The notes: a model not told the origin generated them from the sequence alone. 38,158 bases of DNA from QAMH01 sp964435565 (GCA_964435565.1 CAYSZR010000015.1:1-38158), one strand, 5' to 3'. Numbered from the stretch's first letter, positions 6,817 through 15,229 are shown. Made by a program: numbers and translations.

Positions 6817-8151
6817 ATGAAAGACGAGCGTGCGCAATATATCGCACAGATCCGCACTCTGAATGGCGATATCGAAGGTCGTTTGAAAGCACTCGAAACC
6901 GTCCGGTCGTCCGATGTCTGGGTATATGGAGAGCCTGCGCCGTTTCCCTATGTCCCCTATCTGTTCAACGCAAAAGATCGCGCGTATATCGCCGATCAAT
7001 GCACGACCATGCACGCAATCTTGACTAAGGTGATCCAGCGCTACCTCGATGACGCGGGTTATCGCGAGCTCTTTCATTTCTCTGACGAGAAAAAACGCCT
7101 CATCTTGCTTCCCTGCGACTATGAACAATTACTGCCCATAGGACGTTTCGACCTGTTCCTAGATGAAGATAGCCTCGATTATAAATTCTGCGAATTCAAT
7201 ACGGACGGCAGCGGGGCCATGTCACGTGATTACATGATTGGCACGGCTCTCATGCAAGGGGAAACATTCAAACGTTTCGCCCAAAACCGCACCGTGAGGC
7301 AATTCGAACTCTTCGATTCATGGGTTGAGGCGTTTATGAACATCTACAATGGAGATGCTCATGCGTGTCCAAACCCGACAATCGCCGTTACCGATTTTCG
7401 CGAAAGCGGCGTGATGAGCGACTTCGCCCGCTTTATCGAAGCGTTCCGCCGTGCGGGCTACGACGCGCGTTTCACCGACATACGCGATTTCACCTTTGAC
7501 GGCGAGCATCTTATCGACTCGACAGACGGACATCCCATACATGCGATCTACCGTCGTGCGGTTACCAGCGAGATTCTGCAGCATCCGGGAGAATGCGATG
7601 GATTCATCGATGCAATCGCCGCGCGAGCAGTTTGCCTTATCGGGCATTTTCGCACCACCGTCGTTCATTCGAAGGAAGTGAATATCGCGTTGTTCGACAA
7701 GCGAACCCGCGACTTCCTAACCCCGCAAGAATGCGATTTCATCGACGCGCATGTCCCGCATACGTATCGACTGGAAAAAGGTGCGGATGGCCTCGAGCTC
7801 GATAAGATTAAAAAGAATCGAGAGTCATGGATTATCAAACCTGCAGACGACTATGGAGCACATGGCGTATACCCGGGCATCGATTTCTCCCAGACAGACT
7901 GGGAGCGACTCGTCGATGAAAATCTTGATGCGGGATACATCGTTCAGGAGTTTTATCAGCCGCCACGCGTGGATATTGTCAACTCGACGATAGACGAAAA
8001 AGACCCCTGCAAAGTCGAATCCTGGCAATCGATGCCAGGCGTTTACCTCTATGACGGCAAGCCCGTCGGCTTTTACTGTCGCCTGGGCAATGAAGGCGTC
8101 ATTGCCATCGACCACAACGGGCTGTGTGCCAACAGCTTCGCGGTTGATTAA
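6817..8151 (+). CDS. ATP-grasp-like protein, substrate unknown
   Basis: A 444-residue soluble protein with features of the ATP-grasp/glutathionylspermidine-synthase-like superfamily. These include a mid-protein YKFCEFNTDGSGAMSRDYMIG (the E-x-N-x-D-G ligand loop), IYRRAVTSEILQHPGE, then SWIIKPADDYGAHGVYPG, where the lysine is a likely ATP contact. A C-terminal GYIVQEFYQPPRVDIV is followed by a GVYLYDGKPVGFYCRLGNEG metal-site-like strand. Such enzymes ligate a carboxylate to an amine using ATP; the substrate cannot be read from the sequence. A GGAGG ribosome site lies six bases upstream of the ATG. It stands alone on the plus strand, between divergent yraN and convergent gltX, with a hairpin element starting six bases after its stop. 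Confidence 0.7.
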   Translation: MKDERAQYIAQIRTLNGDIEGRLKALETVRSSDVWVYGEPAPFPYVPYLFNAKDRAYIADQCTTMHAILTKVIQRYLDDAGYRELFHFSDEKKRLILLPCDYEQLLPIGRFDLFLDEDSLDYKFCEFNTDGSGAMSRDYMIGTALMQGETFKRFAQNRTVRQFELFDSWVEAFMNIYNGDAHACPNPTIAVTDFRESGVMSDFARFIEAFRRAGYDARFTDIRDFTFDGEHLIDSTDGHPIHAIYRRAVTSEILQHPGECDGFIDAIAARAVCLIGHFRTTVVHSKEVNIALFDKRTRDFLTPQECDFIDAHVPHTYRLEKGADGLELDKIKKNRESWIIKPADDYGAHGVYPGIDFSQTDWERLVDENLDAGYIVQEFYQPPRVDIVNSTIDEKDPCKVESWQSMPGVYLYDGKPVGFYCRLGNEGVIAIDHNGLCANSFAVD

Positions 8152-8156
8152 AGCTC

Positions 8157-8371
8157 CTAAAATCATACAAACAGTCAGCAAATATTAAAAAACTGCGACT
8201 GTTTGTATGATTTTAGAGGGGTGGTTTTGGGGTACCCCAAGTATCGGCCAACCCCCAACTCTTTGACCTGCGTGTTTACTTTTCAAATCTTTATCATACT
8301 CAGAGATAACTGGCGAAATCATACAAACAGTCGTGAGAATCGTGTTTGGGTCGACTGTTTGTATGATTTTA
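8157..8371 (+). repeat. Dispersed double-hairpin element, copy 1 (complete)
   Basis: Two long hairpins flank a core. Hairpin A is 8157-8216 with 20-base perfect arms and a 20-base loop (8177-8196). Hairpin B has arms at 8316-8332 and 8353-8369, also with a 20-base loop (8333-8352). All four arms contain AAATCATACAAACAGTC or its complement. The core (8217-8315) holds a GGGGTACCCC palindrome at 8229-8238 and a segment (about 8262-8302) nearly identical to copy 2. The element fills the gap between the convergent ATP-grasp gene and gltX. It carries no open frame of note. A MITE- or REP-like mobile repeat, or a structured RNA, is possible. Confidence 0.85.
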
Positions 8372-8394
8372 GCTTGAAAATCCAGTATTCAGAG

Positions 8395-9861
8395 CTAGTC
8401 AATCGCGACATTCGCTGCTTTGGCAAGACGTCCGAGCACGACGTCTCGGTCAAGGAGCTCAATAGACTCGAAAAGCGGCGGACTCACCATGTTGCCGCAC
8501 ACGGCAACGCGAATTGGCTGAAAAACAAGGCGCGGCTTGGCATCGAGTTTCTCGAGTAACCCTCGCAAAGCCTCCTCGATTGCCCCAACGTTCCATTCGC
8601 AGCCCTCAAGTACCTTGGCGGCCTCAAGTATGGCCGTCTTTGCGCCCTTGTCTTCTTTTTGCAGAACCTTCTCAACGCTTTTCTCATCAAGCTCGACGTC
8701 ATCGACGAGCAGGTACGCAATCATCGGTATAGCATCAACCATAAGCTTCACGCGCTCGGACACAAGCGGGTATGCAGATTCGAGCAATCCGCGTTTTGCC
8801 TCAACGGCACCGGCATCGGCAAAATAGCCCTCTTCAACCAGATCGGCCTTGATTGCGTCGACAAACGCAGGAGCGCCCATGCTCTGAACATACTGGTTAT
8901 TGATCCACTCGAGTTTCTCGACATCCAGGCGACTCGGATTTTTGCTTACGTGCTCAAGCGTGAACTTAGCTGCCATCTCATCACGCGAGAAAATCGTCGT
9001 CTCGCCATCGGGAGCCCAGCCCAAAAGCGCAAGATAGTTGAATAAGGCGTCCGAAAGATAGCCCATATCACGATATTCTTCGACACTCGCAGCACCATGG
9101 CGTTTCGAGAGCTTCTTGCCGTCGGGACCACATATCATCGGCAGATGAGCAAAAATCGGCGTCGGGTATCCAAGCGCCTCATAGACAAGCACCTGTCGGG
9201 GGGTATTCGAGAGATGGTCGTCGCCGCGGATGATGTGCGTCATCTGCATGTTCACATCGTCGCAGACGACGGCAAAATTATAGGTAGGGCTCCCGTCACT
9301 GCGCACCAAGATCATGTCATCTTGCAGCGCGGCATCGAATTCGGAATCACCGTGAATCACATCATGCACGACGATAATACCCCGGTCATCGGGGACCTTG
9401 AGGCGCCAAACGCATGGCTCGCCGGCATCGATGCGCGCCTGGGCATCTTCAACGCTCAAGCTTCGACAAGGATCAGGCGTGCGCTCGCCACCAGATTGCA
9501 CGGCTTCCCGACGCGCGGCAAGGTCCTCTGACGTGCAAAAACACGGATACACATTGCCACTCGACTTGAGCTGCTCAAGCGCCGCGGTATACGTGTCAAA
9601 ACGCTGGGTTTGCAGATAGGGGCCGTGTTCTCCACCTACTTCAGGACCTTCGTCCCAGTCTAGGCCGAGCCAGCGCATCGCACGGATGATGAGGTCGATG
9701 TTTTCCTGGGTCGAACGTTCCGGATCGGTATCTTCGATACGCAGGATAAACTGTCCGCCCATCGCACGGGCAAACGCCCAATTGTAAATTGCGGTGCGCG
9801 CACCACCGATATGCAGCTTGCCCGTTGGCGACGGTGCAAACCTGACCCGAACCTCACTCAT
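8395..9861 (-). CDS. gltX: Glutamyl-tRNA synthetase
   Basis: Class I synthetase charging tRNA-Glu; in lineages relying on GatCAB it is often non-discriminating and also loads tRNA-Gln. The 488-residue product starts MSEVRVRFAPSPTGKLHIGGART, containing the HIGH-type signature as HIGG. It has the RIEDTDPER motif, RGDDHLSNTPRQ and the KMSKS-equivalent GKKLSKRHGA. The C-terminal third is the helical anticodon-binding domain. The ATG at 9861 has a strong AAGGAGG ribosome site (9867-9873) five bases upstream. That site sits two bases from the T-run of the tsf terminator, so gltX may be expressed by read-through or from a promoter further upstream. Confidence 0.97.
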   Translation of the reverse strand: MSEVRVRFAPSPTGKLHIGGARTAIYNWAFARAMGGQFILRIEDTDPERSTQENIDLIIRAMRWLGLDWDEGPEVGGEHGPYLQTQRFDTYTAALEQLKSSGNVYPCFCTSEDLAARREAVQSGGERTPDPCRSLSVEDAQARIDAGEPCVWRLKVPDDRGIIVVHDVIHGDSEFDAALQDDMILVRSDGSPTYNFAVVCDDVNMQMTHIIRGDDHLSNTPRQVLVYEALGYPTPIFAHLPMICGPDGKKLSKRHGAASVEEYRDMGYLSDALFNYLALLGWAPDGETTIFSRDEMAAKFTLEHVSKNPSRLDVEKLEWINNQYVQSMGAPAFVDAIKADLVEEGYFADAGAVEAKRGLLESAYPLVSERVKLMVDAIPMIAYLLVDDVELDEKSVEKVLQKEDKGAKTAILEAAKVLEGCEWNVGAIEEALRGLLEKLDAKPRLVFQPIRVAVCGNMVSPPLFESIELLDRDVVLGRLAKAANVAID

Positions 9862-9875
9862 CAAAACCTCCTTGC

Positions 9876-9911
9876 AAAAAAGCCCGACCGGCGAGGTGCC
9901 GACCGGGCTTT
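9876..9911 (-). terminator. Terminator/attenuator between tsf and gltX
   Basis: Stem of AAAGCCCG/CGGGCTTT plus CGGC/GCCG with an AC/AC internal loop and a GAGGT loop. On the minus strand it runs into six Ts (9876-9881). It ends transcription of rpsB-tsf but abuts the gltX ribosome site, so it may act as an attenuator for gltX. Confidence 0.85.
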
Positions 9912-9935
9912 ACCTGCGATCTTCAGTTACTTGGA

Positions 9936-10811
9936 CTAGTCACCAAGAGCGATGCGCGCAAAGTCGACGATCTTGATATCGTCGCCGATTTCCTTCGCGC
10001 TCTTCGCGATGTACTCGCTCACGGTGATGTCAGGATCCTTGACGAACTCCTGCTCAACCAGGCAGCTTTCCTTGTAGAACTTGGACATACGGCCCATAGC
10101 GATCTTCTCCTGAATGTTCTCGGGCTTGCCAGACTCGGCAGCCTGAGCCTTGTAGATGGAGAACTCATGCTCGCGCACGTCTTCAGGAACGCTGTCCTTA
10201 TCAAGCGAAACAGGATTGGTTGCAGCGATCTGCATCGCAACATCCTTGCCCATCGCCTGAAATGCATCGTTAGCGGCGGTAGCCTCGTTGCCAAAAGTGA
10301 AAGCAACCAGAACGCCGATCTTGCCATTCATGTGAATGTAGGGAACCAATGCGCCGGTGCCCTCGATCTCGAGACGCTTGAAGTTCGAGATCTTCATATT
10401 CTCGCCGATGATATGAATAGCCTCGGTGAGCATATCCTGAACCTTCTCGCCCTTGAACTCGCTGTCGAGCAGTTCCTCGACGGTAGCGGGCTTGTTGTGG
10501 GTGACCGCGCGCGTGAAGGTCTCGCAATAATCCTGGAACTTATCGGTCAATGCAACGAAGTCAGTCTCGCAATTGACCTGGCATACGGAACCACGACGCG
10601 GGTCTTCCCTGCAGACCAGGGCGTTGACGCGACCTTCGTTGGTGGCACGGCCGGCTTTCTTAGCTGCTTTCGCCAAGCCGCGCGTGCGCAGGACGTCGAC
10701 TGCCTTATCGAAATCGCCGTCTGCTTCGGTGAGTGCCTTTTTGCACTCCATCATGCCAGCACCCGTGGATTCACGGAGCTCTTTTACCATCTGTGCGGTG
10801 ATTGCTGCCAT
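9936..10811 (-). CDS. tsf: Elongation factor Ts
   Basis: Nucleotide exchange factor that regenerates EF-Tu-GTP. The 291-residue protein has the N-terminal UBA-like domain MAAITAQMVKELRESTGAGM followed by MECKKALTEADGDFDKA, and the core signature NCETDFVA. Two dimerisation/core subdomains follow, and the C-terminus is the usual GDDIKIVDFARIALGD. Length is normal. Its ATG overlaps the rpsB TAA by one base (TAATG), giving the conserved rpsB-tsf coupling. A terminator follows 24 bases downstream. Confidence 0.98.
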   Translation of the reverse strand: MAAITAQMVKELRESTGAGMMECKKALTEADGDFDKAVDVLRTRGLAKAAKKAGRATNEGRVNALVCREDPRRGSVCQVNCETDFVALTDKFQDYCETFTRAVTHNKPATVEELLDSEFKGEKVQDMLTEAIHIIGENMKISNFKRLEIEGTGALVPYIHMNGKIGVLVAFTFGNEATAANDAFQAMGKDVAMQIAATNPVSLDKDSVPEDVREHEFSIYKAQAAESGKPENIQEKIAMGRMSKFYKESCLVEQEFVKDPDITVSEYIAKSAKEIGDDIKIVDFARIALGD

Positions 10812-11578
10812 TATTCTGCAACCTCCTCGGTCTTCTCTTCGGACTTGGCCTCGACAGCTGCAGTCTCGGCAGTCATCTCCTCAGCGGTGACGTTCGCGCC
10901 AGAGCCAGCCATAAGCGCATCCGCGGCAACCGAGCACAACAGGTTCACCGAACGGATGGCATCGTCGTTTGCGGGGATGCCGTAATCGATTTCGTCGGGG
11001 TCGGCGTTGGTGTCGATAAGGCCGATGATGGGAATGTGGAGACGATGAGCTTCGCGCACCGCATTATCCTCATGCTTGGTGTCGACGATAAAGATCGCAT
11101 CGGGCAGGTCATGCATATCGCGAATGCCGCCGAGTGCAAGCTCGAGCTTGGTGTGCTCTTTATTCAGGCCGGCCTGCTCTTTCTTGGTGTGCGCATCGAA
11201 ACGGCCGTCGAGCTTCATGGCCTCGATCTCTTCCATGCGCTGCACACGCGTGCGAATCGTCTGGAAGTTGGTAAGCATACCGCCCATCCAACGATAATTG
11301 ACATAAGGCATGCCAGCACGCTCGGCATTGTTCTTGATAGGCTCTTGAGCCTGCTTCTTGGTACCGACGAAGAGTACCTTCTTGCCAGCAGCGCCAAGAT
11401 TGTTCAGGAAGCTATACGCATCATCGAGCGCGTACAGCGTCTGCTTGAGATCAAGAATGTAGATGCCGTTGCGCTCGCCAAAGATATACGGCTTCATCTT
11501 CGGATTCCAGCGACGGGTCTGATGACCGAAATGGACACCAGCCTCCAGCAACGACTTAATAGACACAGTTGTAGCCAT
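10811..11578 (-). CDS. rpsB: 30S ribosomal protein S2
   Basis: Small-subunit ribosomal protein, 255 residues. The opening MATTVSIKSLLEAGVHFGHQ and the RWNPKMKPYIFGERNG segment are diagnostic, as are the VNYRWMGGMLTNFQTI and IGLIDTNADPDEIDY segments. The last 35 residues form an Ala/Glu-rich acidic tail (TAEEMTAETAAVEAKSEEKTEEVAE), a lineage-specific extension. The ATG at 11578 is preceded by GGAGG ten bases away. A longer frame to 11638 lacks support. It is transcribed with tsf from the promoter at 11720-11748, leaving a leader of about 135 bases. Confidence 0.98.
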   Translation of the reverse strand: MATTVSIKSLLEAGVHFGHQTRRWNPKMKPYIFGERNGIYILDLKQTLYALDDAYSFLNNLGAAGKKVLFVGTKKQAQEPIKNNAERAGMPYVNYRWMGGMLTNFQTIRTRVQRMEEIEAMKLDGRFDAHTKKEQAGLNKEHTKLELALGGIRDMHDLPDAIFIVDTKHEDNAVREAHRLHIPIIGLIDTNADPDEIDYGIPANDDAIRSVNLLCSVAADALMAGSGANVTAEEMTAETAAVEAKSEEKTEEVAE

Positions 11579-11719
11579 TTTTGGTAAACCTCCAGTTTTC
11601 GTTAGTCCTCTGCTCGGATCATCGCCGTACTCCCGCAACCCTCTTCAGGGCCACTAGCGGGGCGGCTCCCCTTGCATGCGAAATAAAATCTTATGCCATG
11701 CGTTTTGCACAGCCTGCCA

Positions 11720-11748
11720 ATTGTATCCGTGCCGCACGCGATGCGCAA
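11720..11748 (-). promoter_or_regulatory. Promoter of rpsB-tsf
   Basis: -35 TTGCGC (11743-11748), 17-base spacer, -10 TACAAT (11720-11725) on the minus strand. It lies between the thiN stop and rpsB. The long leader contains a GGGG/CCCC hairpin around 11665-11677 that could host autoregulation by S2; this is speculative. Confidence 0.65.
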
Positions 11749-11768
11749 GACCCAGTTTCAATGTAGCG

Positions 11769-12379
11769 TCAACCGATGACGACAAGCAGTTCCCCACTTG
11801 CAACTGACACGACGAATGTGCCGCTATCAGCTCGATTACTGACGCCAAGGGNNNNNNNNNNAGTTCCCAATGAAGTCCCTGCAGGCATACGCCACGAGCA
11901 GGGCCGCCACTGGAAAAAACCGAGACGCGTGTTCCAGGTTGCACGACGAATGACCGAGGGCCTGTCTGGAAATCGACCAGGTGGACTTCTTGGTCAGTTC
12001 CATAGAGCACACCAGATGCCCCTTTGCAGCGCAAAAAGGCGAGCAGCTGCATATTTGCAAGCTCATGACCAATATCCCCACCAAGGGCGGCATACATGCG
12101 AAACTCCTCGAAGCCTCGCGCAAGACCTTCTTTGCATGCAGCCATCGTATCTGTGTCGTCTTTATCACGGGGAAGCTCGATACGCTCGCAGGAGACGCCT
12201 TCGGCCATCTCTGCCGACAGGCTATCAAGATCACCGATATATAGATCGGGCTTCAGGCCCGCTTGCATACAATGTGCATATCCCCCATCAGCTGCGATGA
12301 GCATGTCTTCTTTTCCCAACCGCACATGGAGCTCCGCACAAGGACCGGCGCAGACGACATGGCAGACGCGCGCACTCAT
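11769..12379 (-). CDS. thiN: Thiamine pyrophosphokinase (interrupted by an assembly gap)
   Basis: Transfers pyrophosphate from ATP to thiamine to give TPP. The N-terminal domain shows IAADGGYAHCMQAGLKPD, IGDLDSL, PRDKDDTDTMAA and GGDIGHELANMQLL (GGRxDHxxxN in the family, here with DIGHE). A ten-N gap at 11852-11861 falls in the C-terminal beta domain. After the gap the frame that fits the family begins LGVSNRADSGTF and ends VASGELLVVIG with a TGA at 11771-11769. The frame implied by exactly ten missing bases is not TPK-like, so the true missing length is 2 modulo 3, probably larger than ten. The ATG overlaps the thiE stop (ATGA). Confidence 0.85.
11852..11861. other. Ten-N assembly gap inside thiN
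   Basis: Placeholder of unknown true length. Frame continuity of thiN requires a missing length of 2 modulo 3, so the stated ten bases cannot be correct. Confidence 0.95.
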
Positions 12380-13020
12380 GATGCAGCCCCCTTGTTTCGC
12401 GCGATAACCGCACGCAGATCACGTGCACTCGCCTCGATATCGGGGGCGGCAATAATGGCAGAGACAAGCGAATACCCGGCAAGCCCCATGCCGTCAAGCA
12501 GCAAAATAGTCTGCGCATTCACGCCGCCGATGGCAACGACGGGAATATCGACCGATGCGACGATCTCGCGCATCTGGGCAAGGGAGAGCACGTTTGACTC
12601 CGGTTTGGTAGCGGTAGGCGCGATGGCACCTACGCCCAGATAATCTGCGCCAGCTGCCTGTGCCGCACGAGCTTCGGCCAAAGTCCCAGCAGAAACCCCA
12701 ATGATCATATCGGGCCCGACAATCGCGCGTACCTTGCCTGCCTCGAGGTCTTCCTGCCCCACATGCACGCCTGCTGCGCCCACCTCGACCGCAATGTCCG
12801 GTTCATCGTTGATGATGAGCGGCACGCGATGTGCATCGCAGACCCGTTTGATGCTACGCGCGATTTCGACGAATTCGTCACGCGAGCAGTGTTTCTCTCT
12901 CAGCTGAACCAGGGTGACACCACCCGCGCAAGCAGCATCGACCGCCTCTTCGAGCGTATGCGTCGACATCAGGTTTCGGTCGGTCACAAGATACAGCGTG
13001 TAATCGATTGCAGGTTTCAT
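12376..13020 (-). CDS. thiE: Thiamine-phosphate synthase
   Basis: Joins HMP-pyrophosphate and the thiazole phosphate to give thiamine monophosphate. The 214-residue TIM barrel shows DYTLYLVTDRNLMSTHTLEEAVDAA, GVTLVQLREKH, PLIINDEPDIAVEVGAAGVHVGQEDL, GVSAGTLAEARAAQAAGADYLGVGAIAPTATKP and IPVVAIGGV. All are standard ThiE phosphate- and substrate-binding motifs. The start at 13020 gives the usual short lead MKPAIDYTLY. A longer frame to 13059 is possible but atypical. It lies between thiC and thiN, with an ATGA overlap to thiN. Confidence 0.95.
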   Translation of the reverse strand: MKPAIDYTLYLVTDRNLMSTHTLEEAVDAACAGGVTLVQLREKHCSRDEFVEIARSIKRVCDAHRVPLIINDEPDIAVEVGAAGVHVGQEDLEAGKVRAIVGPDMIIGVSAGTLAEARAAQAAGADYLGVGAIAPTATKPESNVLSLAQMREIVASVDIPVVAIGGVNAQTILLLDGMGLAGYSLVSAIIAAPDIEASARDLRAVIARNKGAAS

Positions 13021-13074
13021 CTTCCTTCGACCTTTCTGGAAACAACAAGTACTTGGCATGACTGGTTGCAGGCG

Positions 13075-14385
13075 CTAGTCGTCCAACAGCCCAAGATCGG
13101 TTTCTTCCAATGCCTTATTCACCGTTCTCACGGCACACATCTTGCCGCACATAGTGCAGGTCCCGTCTTCGCTCGGCGGCGCAGATTCGAAATACTCGCG
13201 CGCTTTTTCACCGTCGATAGCCAAGGCGAACATACGCTCCCAATCAAACTCATGGCGCGCTTCGGCCATCTCGCTATCGCGCTGACGGGCTCCGGGAATG
13301 CCCAGTGACACATCAGCAGCATGAGCGGCGATCCTCGTCGCCACGATACCGTCGCGTACATCGTCGACATCTGGGAGACGCAGATGCTCGGCGGGAGTGA
13401 CATAGCAAAGGAAATCGGCACCGTTTGCCGCAGCGATAGCACCACCGATAGCGCTTGTGATGTGATCATAGCCAGGGGCGATATCGGTCACAAGCGGCCC
13501 AAGTACATAAAACGGCGCGTTGTGGCACAGGCGCTTTTCAAGCTTCATGTTGGGAACGATTTCATCAAGCGCCATATGGCCGGGGCCCTCGATCATAACC
13601 TGGACGCCGGCATCCCAAGCACGCTGTGTCAGATTGCCAAGCTCGACAAGCTCGCAGATCTGAGCGGCATCACTTGAATCATCGATGCAGCCCGGGCGCA
13701 TGGCATCGCCCAAGCTCACGGTCATGTCGTATTCATGCAGGATATCGAGCAACTCATCATAGTATTCGAAAAACGGGTTCTCATTTCCCGTCAGGCGCAT
13801 CCATGCGAATAGAAGCGACCCCCCGCGACTCACGATATTCATGGTACGGCCTTCGCGCATGAACGCCTCGACCGTTCGACGGTTGATCCCCGCATGCAAG
13901 GTCACGAAATCGACTCCGTCTTTCGCATGCGCCGCAACCACATCAAGAAAGTCGCGCGCGGTGCAGTCGGACAGCTCCTTTTCAAGATAGCCCACGGCAT
14001 CATACATGGGCACGGTACCGATCATGGCACTCGACTTGGCAATTAGATCACGACGAAAACGCGCGGTCTTGCCGCAATTCGAAAGATCCATGATGGATTC
14101 GACGCCCAGCTTGAGGGACAGATCGACCTTCTCCATCTCGGTTTTGTAATCATGCAAGTCACCCGACACGCCCAGGTTCACGTTTATCTTGGTGCGAAGG
14201 CCCTCGCCCACCCCCTGCGGCTCGAGCGCCGTATGGTTGTGATTTGCGGGGATAACGATGCTGCCGCACGCCATGCGGCTCATAATCAAATCTATATCGA
14301 CCTGCTCGCGCTGGGCCACGTGCTGTATCTGCGGCGTAACGATGCCGGCACGTGCCGCTTCCATCTGCGTTGAATAAGCTCTCAT
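13075..14385 (-). CDS. thiC: Phosphomethylpyrimidine synthase
   Basis: Radical SAM enzyme converting aminoimidazole ribotide to HMP phosphate. The 436-residue product is the short, anaerobe-type ThiC. Conserved segments include LGVSGDLHDYKTE, ESIMDLSNCG, SRGGSLLFAWM, LGDAMRPGCIDDSSDAAQ, EGPGHMALDEI and DIAPGYDHITSAIGGA. The cluster ligands are near the C-terminus as C410-x2-C413-x3-C417 (CTMCGKMC), one residue tighter than the E. coli spacing. The ATG has a GGAGAG ribosome site. It follows thiD after 36 bases and precedes thiE, so it shares the riboswitch-controlled transcript. Confidence 0.97.
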   Translation of the reverse strand: MRAYSTQMEAARAGIVTPQIQHVAQREQVDIDLIMSRMACGSIVIPANHNHTALEPQGVGEGLRTKINVNLGVSGDLHDYKTEMEKVDLSLKLGVESIMDLSNCGKTARFRRDLIAKSSAMIGTVPMYDAVGYLEKELSDCTARDFLDVVAAHAKDGVDFVTLHAGINRRTVEAFMREGRTMNIVSRGGSLLFAWMRLTGNENPFFEYYDELLDILHEYDMTVSLGDAMRPGCIDDSSDAAQICELVELGNLTQRAWDAGVQVMIEGPGHMALDEIVPNMKLEKRLCHNAPFYVLGPLVTDIAPGYDHITSAIGGAIAAANGADFLCYVTPAEHLRLPDVDDVRDGIVATRIAAHAADVSLGIPGARQRDSEMAEARHEFDWERMFALAIDGEKAREYFESAPPSEDGTCTMCGKMCAVRTVNKALEETDLGLLDD

Positions 14386-14421
14386 TTTCTCTCCTATTGT
14401 TTTACCGATATCACGTGGCTG

Positions 14422-15228
14422 TCAGCTGTCGGCGCGTTTCCACACGCGCGATGCGCGCAACGGATCAAATACGCGCGTGCCCTGCCCCAAATCGAGCGGT
14501 TGCGCAAGAGCGCGCGCTATGAAGTCATGTCCTTCGCGAACAGCGTCTTCAAGATCGATTCCACAGGCGAGATTACAGGCGATTGCCGTCGAGAGTGCGC
14601 AACCCGTACCGTGATATTCGCCTGGCAGGCGCTTTGAAGCATATTCATGCACCCCGCCGTCTGCATAAAGACGGTCGACCAGCACGTCATCACAGCCATG
14701 ACCACCCTTGATAAGAACAGCGTGCGCGCCTGCGTCTAATAGTATCTGCGCCGCACGGCCCATGCTTTTTGCATCGACGATATCGACGCCCGTGAGTTTT
14801 GCCGCCTCGGGAATATTGGGCGTGACCACCGTCGCACGTGGGATAAGCGTATCGCGCACCAGTTCGAAGACGCTTGCGTCGGTAAGCGTTGCACCCACCG
14901 TCGCGACGAGCACTGGATCGAGCACGACAGGAAGCTTGGGATAGGCGGCAAGCTCATCTGCAACGACCTCGGCGATATCTGCGTTTCCAAGCATGCCGAT
15001 CTTCACCGCAGCAGGGGGCATATCAGCACAGGCAGCTTTGATCTGAGAACGCACAACCTGCGGGTCAACCGGTTGGATGGCTATGACCTCGCACGTGTTT
15101 TGCGCTGTGACCGCCGTGACCGCGCATGTTGCATGCACGCCGTGCGCCGCCGCGCACTTGAGGTCAATCTCAAGACCAGCACCAGCACAACTATCCGAAC
15201 CTGCTATAACGAGAATCGTCTTGTCCAT
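14422..15228 (-). CDS. thiD: Hydroxymethylpyrimidine/phosphomethylpyrimidine kinase
   Basis: Phosphorylates HMP and HMP-P for thiamine synthesis. The 268-residue ribokinase-fold protein shows TILVIAGSDSCAGAGLEIDLK, AVTAQNTCEV, PVVLDPVLVATVGATL, VTPNIPEAAKLTG, VLIKGGHG and the catalytic GEYHGTGCALSTAIA anion hole with its cysteine. The start at 15228 (MDKTILVI) is preferred. An ATG at 15234 is equally in frame, and an ATG at 15246 lies inside the conserved GGTAATGC of the riboswitch, so it is unlikely. It is the first gene of thiD-thiC-thiE-thiN. The start codons lie in or next to the riboswitch P1 helix. Confidence 0.94.
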   Translation of the reverse strand: MDKTILVIAGSDSCAGAGLEIDLKCAAAHGVHATCAVTAVTAQNTCEVIAIQPVDPQVVRSQIKAACADMPPAAVKIGMLGNADIAEVVADELAAYPKLPVVLDPVLVATVGATLTDASVFELVRDTLIPRATVVTPNIPEAAKLTGVDIVDAKSMGRAAQILLDAGAHAVLIKGGHGCDDVLVDRLYADGGVHEYASKRLPGEYHGTGCALSTAIACNLACGIDLEDAVREGHDFIARALAQPLDLGQGTRVFDPLRASRVWKRADS

Positions 15229-15229
15229 G

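Noticed and set aside
8157..8371. CRISPR array suggested by repeated 17-mers with 20-base spacers
   Set aside because: The arms alternate in orientation and pair as hairpins; there are no three or more direct repeats with similar spacers and no cas genes.
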